Below, in pieces: positions 25,209 to 29,397 of a stretch of DNA of 29,397 nucleotides. A program made the position numbers and the translations under genes. Origin of the DNA: an uncultured Clostridia bacterium (GTDB lineage Bacteria; Bacillota; Clostridia; Christensenellales; UBA1242); contig CALDMJ010000182.1 in NCBI GenBank assembly GCA_937914725.1, positions 1-29,397 on the forward strand, read 5' to 3'. A model generated the notes under the pieces. That model was not told the origin of the DNA. It did no database searches and saw only the letters and a list, made by a program, of their open reading frames with translations. Within the stretch, counting starts at the first letter, position 1. Every line of letters begins with the position of its first letter.

Positions 25209-25757
25209 ATGTCAAGAATCGGTAGACATCCAATCACTATCCCAGCAAACACACAGGTTGAATTCAAGGATGGCAATGTAGTCCTTGTAAAAGGCCAGCT
25301 GGGACAATTGGAAAGAAAATTTAATAAAGAAATTTCATTTGAAAAAGACGGCGACACAATCAAAGTTATTCGTTGCGATGATTCTAAAGAAGCACGCGCT
25401 TTGCACGGACTTTCAAGAACACTTCTCAACAATATGATTGAAGGTGTCACACATGGTTTCACAAAGAAACTTATCGTAAACGGCGTAGGTTTTAAAGCAC
25501 AAAAACAAGGGAACAAATTGGTTCTCGAACTCGGGTTCTCAAAACCTAAAGAAGTGTTAGATGCTGACGGCGTAACAACAAGTTGTCCATCAATTACTGA
25601 AGTAGAAGTAAAAGGGATAGACAAAGAAAAAGTCGGTCAATTCGCAGCGAAAATTCGCGACATTAAGAGAGTTGAGCCTTATCACTTGTACGGCATCCGC
25701 TATGTAGATGAAGTTGTGATTAAGAAAGAAGGCAGCAAGACTGCAGGTAAGAAATAG
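25209..25757 (+). CDS. rplF: 50S ribosomal protein L6
   Basis: A 182-residue protein: SRIGRHPITIPANTQVEF, RTLLNNMIEGVTHGF and the end block RDIKRVEPYHLYGIRY. The usual motif PEPYKGKGI is altered here to VEPYHLYGI, a mild departure. It lies near the GTPase centre. GGGAGG lies upstream. Confidence 0.97.
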   Translation: MSRIGRHPITIPANTQVEFKDGNVVLVKGQLGQLERKFNKEISFEKDGDTIKVIRCDDSKEARALHGLSRTLLNNMIEGVTHGFTKKLIVNGVGFKAQKQGNKLVLELGFSKPKEVLDADGVTTSCPSITEVEVKGIDKEKVGQFAAKIRDIKRVEPYHLYGIRYVDEVVIKKEGSKTAGKK

Positions 25758-25767
25758 GGAGTAGAAA

Positions 25768-26136
25768 ATGATTAATAAAGAAAATAAAAATCAGTTGAGA
25801 AAGCTTCGCCATTTTAGAGTTAGAAACAAGGTTTCTGGCACTGCTGAACGTCCTAGATTGAACGTTTATAGAAGTACTACTCACATCTACGCGCAAATCA
25901 TTGACGATACGCGTGGTGTAACTCTTGCTAGCGCATCTACTGTTGAGAAAGCACTCGCTGACAAATTGAAAGGGAAAACAAAGAAAGAACAAGCACAAGT
26001 TATTGGTAATATCATTGCTGAACGCGCTATTGAAAAAGGTATCAAAACTGTAGTTTTTGACCGTGGTGGATACTTGTACACCGGTCGCGTAAAAGAACTT
26101 GCTGATGGTGCAAGAAGTTCAGGGTTGGTGCTATAA
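25768..26136 (+). CDS. rplR: 50S ribosomal protein L18
   Basis: A 122-residue protein: RHFRVRNKVSGTAERPRLNV and the C-terminal FDRGGYLYTGRVKELADGARSSGL. It binds 5S rRNA with L5. Its TAA overlaps an ATG (26136) that precedes the true rpsE start. Confidence 0.98.
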   Translation: MINKENKNQLRKLRHFRVRNKVSGTAERPRLNVYRSTTHIYAQIIDDTRGVTLASASTVEKALADKLKGKTKKEQAQVIGNIIAERAIEKGIKTVVFDRGGYLYTGRVKELADGARSSGLVL

Positions 26137-26147
26137 TGGAGGAAGTT

Positions 26148-26798
26148 ATGGAAAATAATGAAGAAGTTAAAGTAACTGCTGAACAACCAGAAGTAGTTGA
26201 AAACGCTGTTGAAACACCTAAGGGTGACAACAAAGATAGACGCGGCGGAAAGTTTGATAGAAACAAGAAATTTGGCAAACGCGATGACAAACGTCGTCGT
26301 GACGACAGAAAGCCACGTGACGAAATGGAAAGCCGTGTCGTTTCAAGACGCAGAGTTTCAAAGTCAGTTAAAGGCGGCGACATCCCAACATTCTCAGTAC
26401 TCGTTGTAGTCGGGGATAGAAAGGGTAAAGTCGGTGTTGGTCGCGGAAAATCACGCGAACAATCTGAAGCAGTCGAAAAAGCAATCAAGAATGCAAAGAA
26501 AAATATGGTCACAATTGCTATGGAAGGAACAACAATTCCACACGCAACTAAAGGTAGATTCGGTACAAGCCAAATTATTTTGCTTCCTGCAAAAGATGGT
26601 AATGGTATCATCGCTGGTGGTGCAGCACGTGCAGTTGTAGAACTTGCTGGTATCCGTGACATCACAACGAAATTGCACGGTAGTTCTAACAAAGAAAACT
26701 GTGTAAAAGCAACTCTTGAAGCGCTTATGAGCCTCAAAACACTTGACGAAGTAAACAAATTACGCGGAAAAAATTCAAATAAGGTAGAGGAGAACTAA
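26148..26798 (+). CDS. rpsE: 30S ribosomal protein S5 with long N-terminal extension
   Basis: A 216-residue protein. The S5 core begins about residue 60 (SRVVSRRRVSKSVKGGD) and contains VGDRKGKVGVGRGKSREQ, TIPHATKGRFG and AGGAARAVVELAG. The first ~60 residues are an acidic then very basic, disordered extension (DRRGGKFDRNKKFGKRDD...) beyond the usual ~166 residues. I choose 26148 over the in-frame ATG at 26136 because GGAGG lies between them at a good distance from 26148. The extension could contact mRNA or rRNA near the entry channel. Confidence 0.94.
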   Translation: MENNEEVKVTAEQPEVVENAVETPKGDNKDRRGGKFDRNKKFGKRDDKRRRDDRKPRDEMESRVVSRRRVSKSVKGGDIPTFSVLVVVGDRKGKVGVGRGKSREQSEAVEKAIKNAKKNMVTIAMEGTTIPHATKGRFGTSQIILLPAKDGNGIIAGGAARAVVELAGIRDITTKLHGSSNKENCVKATLEALMSLKTLDEVNKLRGKNSNKVEEN

Positions 26799-26800
26799 TT

Positions 26801-27064
26801 ATGGAAAGCAAAGAAAATGTTGAAAACATTGAAGTTGCAGTAGCAGACGCTAAGCCTAAGAAGACTTCAAAACCTAAAAAAGCAAAAAAAGAAATCAAAA
26901 TTACTTTAATCAAAAGTGCTTGCTCAAGCAAACCAAATCAACGCAAAACTGTTGAAGCACTTGGTTTGAAAAAACTCAACACAAGCAAAGTTGTTGAGGA
27001 CAGCGAAGCAATTCGTGGAATGATTTTCACTGTTAAGCACCTAGTTAAAGTAGAGGAACTTTAA
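26801..27064 (+). CDS. rpmD: 50S ribosomal protein L30 with basic N-terminal extension
   Basis: An 87-residue protein. The L30 core starts about residue 31 (IKITLIKSACSSKPNQRKTVEALGL). Residues 1-30 are an added acidic stretch (ESKENVENIEVAVADA) and a Lys/Pro-rich stretch (KPKKTSKPKKAKKE), compared with the usual ~60 residues. AGAGGAG upstream supports the chosen ATG; there is no later internal ATG before the core. Confidence 0.95.
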   Translation: MESKENVENIEVAVADAKPKKTSKPKKAKKEIKITLIKSACSSKPNQRKTVEALGLKKLNTSKVVEDSEAIRGMIFTVKHLVKVEEL

Positions 27065-27082
27065 GGAAGGAGGACATAGAGA

Positions 27083-27529
27083 ATGAATATACACGAACTC
27101 AGTCCTGCTCCTAATTCTGCGAAAAAGGCAAAGCGCGTTGGTCGTGGTATAGGAAGTGGGCTTGGCAAAACTTCCGGCAGAGGACAAAAAGGACAAAATT
27201 CACGCAGTGGCGGTGGAGTAAGACTAGGATTTGAGGGCGGTCAAATGCCTTTGATTCGTAGACTTCCTCGTCGTGGATTCAATAATGCTAATTTCAAAAA
27301 ACAATACAGTATTATCAATGTTAGCGATTTAGAAAAATTGGACGATGGTTCAGTTGTTGATGCTAAGTTGTTATTGGATAAAAACATAATCAGCAAAGTT
27401 GAAGATTATGGCGTAAAAGTTCTCGGCAACGGAGAATTGACTAAAAAACTAACTGTCAAAGCCGCTAAATTCACAAAATCTGCTCAAGAAAAAATTGAGA
27501 AAGCGGGCGGCAGTATTGAGGTGCTATAA
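27083..27529 (+). CDS. rplO: 50S ribosomal protein L15
   Basis: A 148-residue protein with the Gly-rich N-terminus (RVGRGIGSGLGKTSGRGQKG) and GFEGGQMPLIRRLPRRGF. It is a late assembly protein of the 50S subunit. GGAAGGAGG lies upstream; the stop codon overlaps the secY start. Confidence 0.98.
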   Translation: MNIHELSPAPNSAKKAKRVGRGIGSGLGKTSGRGQKGQNSRSGGGVRLGFEGGQMPLIRRLPRRGFNNANFKKQYSIINVSDLEKLDDGSVVDAKLLLDKNIISKVEDYGVKVLGNGELTKKLTVKAAKFTKSAQEKIEKAGGSIEVL

Positions 27530-28815
27530 TGTTTGAAAACTTGAGAGAAGCCTTTAAAGCCAAAGACGTGAGAAAGAAAATTCTCTTGACTTTATTGATT
27601 TTGCTTATCTATAGAGTCGGTTGTTGGTTGCCAATACCCGGCATAGCATTTAACTACTTTGAAGGGAGCAACGACTTTTTGTCGTTGCTAAGTGCAATAA
27701 CTGGTGGTGCACTATCTAATGGGGCATTTTTGGCGCTTGGCGTCGTTCCATACATCAGTGCGTCAATCATAATGCAACTAATGACATTTGCGGTTCCATC
27801 GCTTCAAAGATTGTCAAAAATGGGAGAAACTGGACGTAAAAAGATTGCTCTTTACACTAGAATTGTAACCTTATGTTTGGCTCTAATTCAAGCAATTGGT
27901 ATCGTTTATGGATTTGGTGCATCTAAGATTTTGAACGAAAACGCGCTTGGCGGCGCACCATTGTGGCTCATTGGCACGGTCGTAGTATTGGTTTTGATTG
28001 CTGGTGCTATGTTTACAATGTGGCTTGGTGAAAAAATCACAGACCTAGGAATAGGTAACGGCCTTTCACTCTTGGTGTTTGTCGGCATCGTCTCAAGTGC
28101 TGGTACAGCATTAATCGGTAGCCTTTCAGGGTTGGGTGAAAACATCGAATATTTGTGGGATATCTTGATATTCCTCGCATTGTTGTTGGTGATTTTCACG
28201 CTAATGACATTTGTAGATTTGTCCATTAGAAAAATACCGGTTCAATATGCTAAGCAAATTAAAGGTAGAAAGATGTATGGGGGGCAGTCGACTAATATTC
28301 CTATAAAGGTTAATAGTTTCGGTGTTATGCCAATCATCTTCGCGATGAGCTTCATAATGTTCCCACAATACATTATGCAAATCTTTTGGCCGTCATCTGA
28401 CGCGTACCTATGGTACTCTCAATATATGGGTGTCGGTACAATAGTCTACTTTATTGCTTCAGCGATTTTGATTTTGTTGTTCTCCTACTTCTATGGCGGA
28501 ATGGTATTTAAGCCCGACGAAATTAGTAGACAATTGCAACAAAATGGTGGGTTTATCCCGGGTATCCGTGCTGGACGCCCAACCGCTGAGTACATTAGTA
28601 AAATTTCAAACAGAATAACATTCTTCGGGGCAATATATCTCACATTTGTATTTATCGTTCCAACAATCTTGTTCAAGTATGCAACATTTGGTGGTGGCTT
28701 GGTAAATGCGTTCACCGCAACAGGTATGTTAATCGTCGTTGCAGTAGCACTTGAATTTGATAAACAATTGGAAGGACAATTGATGATGAGAAACTATAAA
28801 GGTTTCTTGAAATAA
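27529..28815 (+). CDS. secY: Protein translocase channel subunit SecY
   Basis: A 428-residue, ten-helix membrane protein. It has the N-terminal amphipathic start (MFENLREAFKAKDVRKKI), the plug/TM2 region (GALSNGAFLALGVVPYISAS), the cytosolic loop block IPVQYAKQIKGRKMYGGQST, and the C5-type loop FKPDEISRQLQQNGGFIPGIRAG for SecA and ribosome contacts. It forms the Sec channel with SecE and SecG. No strong ribosome binding site is seen; translation is probably coupled to rplO through the TAATG overlap. Confidence 0.98.
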   Translation: MFENLREAFKAKDVRKKILLTLLILLIYRVGCWLPIPGIAFNYFEGSNDFLSLLSAITGGALSNGAFLALGVVPYISASIIMQLMTFAVPSLQRLSKMGETGRKKIALYTRIVTLCLALIQAIGIVYGFGASKILNENALGGAPLWLIGTVVVLVLIAGAMFTMWLGEKITDLGIGNGLSLLVFVGIVSSAGTALIGSLSGLGENIEYLWDILIFLALLLVIFTLMTFVDLSIRKIPVQYAKQIKGRKMYGGQSTNIPIKVNSFGVMPIIFAMSFIMFPQYIMQIFWPSSDAYLWYSQYMGVGTIVYFIASAILILLFSYFYGGMVFKPDEISRQLQQNGGFIPGIRAGRPTAEYISKISNRITFFGAIYLTFVFIVPTILFKYATFGGGLVNAFTATGMLIVVAVALEFDKQLEGQLMMRNYKGFLK

Positions 28816-29397
28816 TGAACATCGTTCTACTTGGTCCACCTGCGAGTGGGAAAGGGACTTGCTCCGAGTATCTTGAAAAAAAATGCAATATGACGCATAT
28901 CTCAATGGGTGACCTCTTGCGTAAAGCCGCAAAAGGTAACTCAAGAAGTGCGCAAATAATCAACGAGGTTATATCTCAAGGCAAAATTTTATCGGAGGAT
29001 ATAACCGCTGATATATTGCAACAACATTTGGCAAAAATAGGCCTTTATGATAACATTCTGCTGGATGGGTATCCACGTGGTATGATATCAGTGGAATTAA
29101 TGAAAAAATTCCTTAAAATAGATTTAGTAATTGTGCTTGAAGCTAGTTTAGAGGAAATTAAAAAACGAGTTTTGAATAGATTAATTTGTCCAAAATGCAA
29201 AAGTGTTTATTCAAAGTTGAATGGAACAACCGTTTGTGACAAATGTCAAACCGAACTTGTAACACGCAGCGACGATACAGAAGAAGTTCTGTTGACGCGT
29301 ATGGATGAGTATCAAAAATTTACTATGCCCGTTATTGAATATTATCAAAAACTTGGCATTGTGAAATTTGTGGACTCACAAAAAGACATATATAGAC
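28815..29397 (+). CDS. adk: Adenylate kinase, truncated by the window edge
   Basis: The first 194 residues are present; the 3' end lies outside. Walker A GPPASGKGT at 7-15, ADP/AMP-site motif DGYPRG at 84-89 (usually DGFPRT), and a zinc LID with Cys125, Cys128, Cys141 and Cys144, as in many Gram-positive enzymes, followed by RSDD (151-154) and TRMDEYQ. It interconverts ATP, AMP and ADP in the cytoplasm. The start overlaps the secY stop (TAATG) with no strong ribosome binding site. The motif departures and the missing QA after DGYPR make this a divergent member. secY-adk is the usual order, with map and infA expected next. Confidence 0.9.
   Translation, partial: MNIVLLGPPASGKGTCSEYLEKKCNMTHISMGDLLRKAAKGNSRSAQIINEVISQGKILSEDITADILQQHLAKIGLYDNILLDGYPRGMISVELMKKFLKIDLVIVLEASLEEIKKRVLNRLICPKCKSVYSKLNGTTVCDKCQTELVTRSDDTEEVLLTRMDEYQKFTMPVIEYYQKLGIVKFVDSQKDIYR

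Overview
The window looks like a piece of the chromosome of a low-GC Gram-positive bacterium, most likely an uncultured gut-type member of the Clostridia. This rests on the S10-spc gene order, the zinc-binding short (type Z) S14, strong GGAGG ribosome binding sites, sigma-A promoters, and surface proteins carrying Listeria-Bacteroides (InlB B-type) repeats. The lineage is an inference.

Bases 1-17,900 are accessory or semi-accessory. Bases 1-280 hold short repeats and a palindromic terminator. Then comes a small surface-protein gene (281-1481) whose start codon is separated from the rest of its reading frame by a run of 13 G. As given it is out of frame; one G fewer, or two more, would restore a 399-residue product, so it looks like an uncommon phase-variable (contingency) locus. 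A DUF362/ferredoxin gene follows (1601-2794), then a 426-base gap with a REP-like element that is an inverted copy of one at the left end. Next is a two-gene unit: a 299-residue anchored protein and a giant 3057-residue exported protein (4140-13313). The giant has at least 11 divergent repeats of about 180-210 residues, partly arranged as ~390-residue pairs, then four InlB-type repeats. The repeats resemble LolA/LppX-like lipoprotein folds in pattern, so I suggest a bead-chain or lipid-conduit hypothesis.

Bases 13,500-17,200 hold housekeeping and unknown genes: a compact two-component SUF-type Fe-S assembly pair (SufC ATPase plus a short SufB/D-like scaffold), an unknown 275-residue protein translationally coupled to a DUF1858 CxxC mini-protein, and a Lys/Glu-rich membrane protein. 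A promoterless C-terminal fragment (17208-17705) shares its last ~105 residues with the product of the phase-variable gene.

From 17,906 to the end runs the S10-spc ribosomal protein operon: a consensus promoter, a ~210-base structured leader, then rpsJ-rplC-rplD-rplW-rplB-rpsS-rplV-rpsC-rplP-rpmC-rpsQ-rplN-rplX-rplE-rpsN-rpsH-rplF-rplR-rpsE-rpmD-rplO-secY and a truncated adk at the edge. Genes are tightly packed, with seven TAATG stop/start overlaps that imply translational coupling. L24, S5 and L30 carry unusual charged extensions. No tRNA, rRNA, IS element or CRISPR array is visible.
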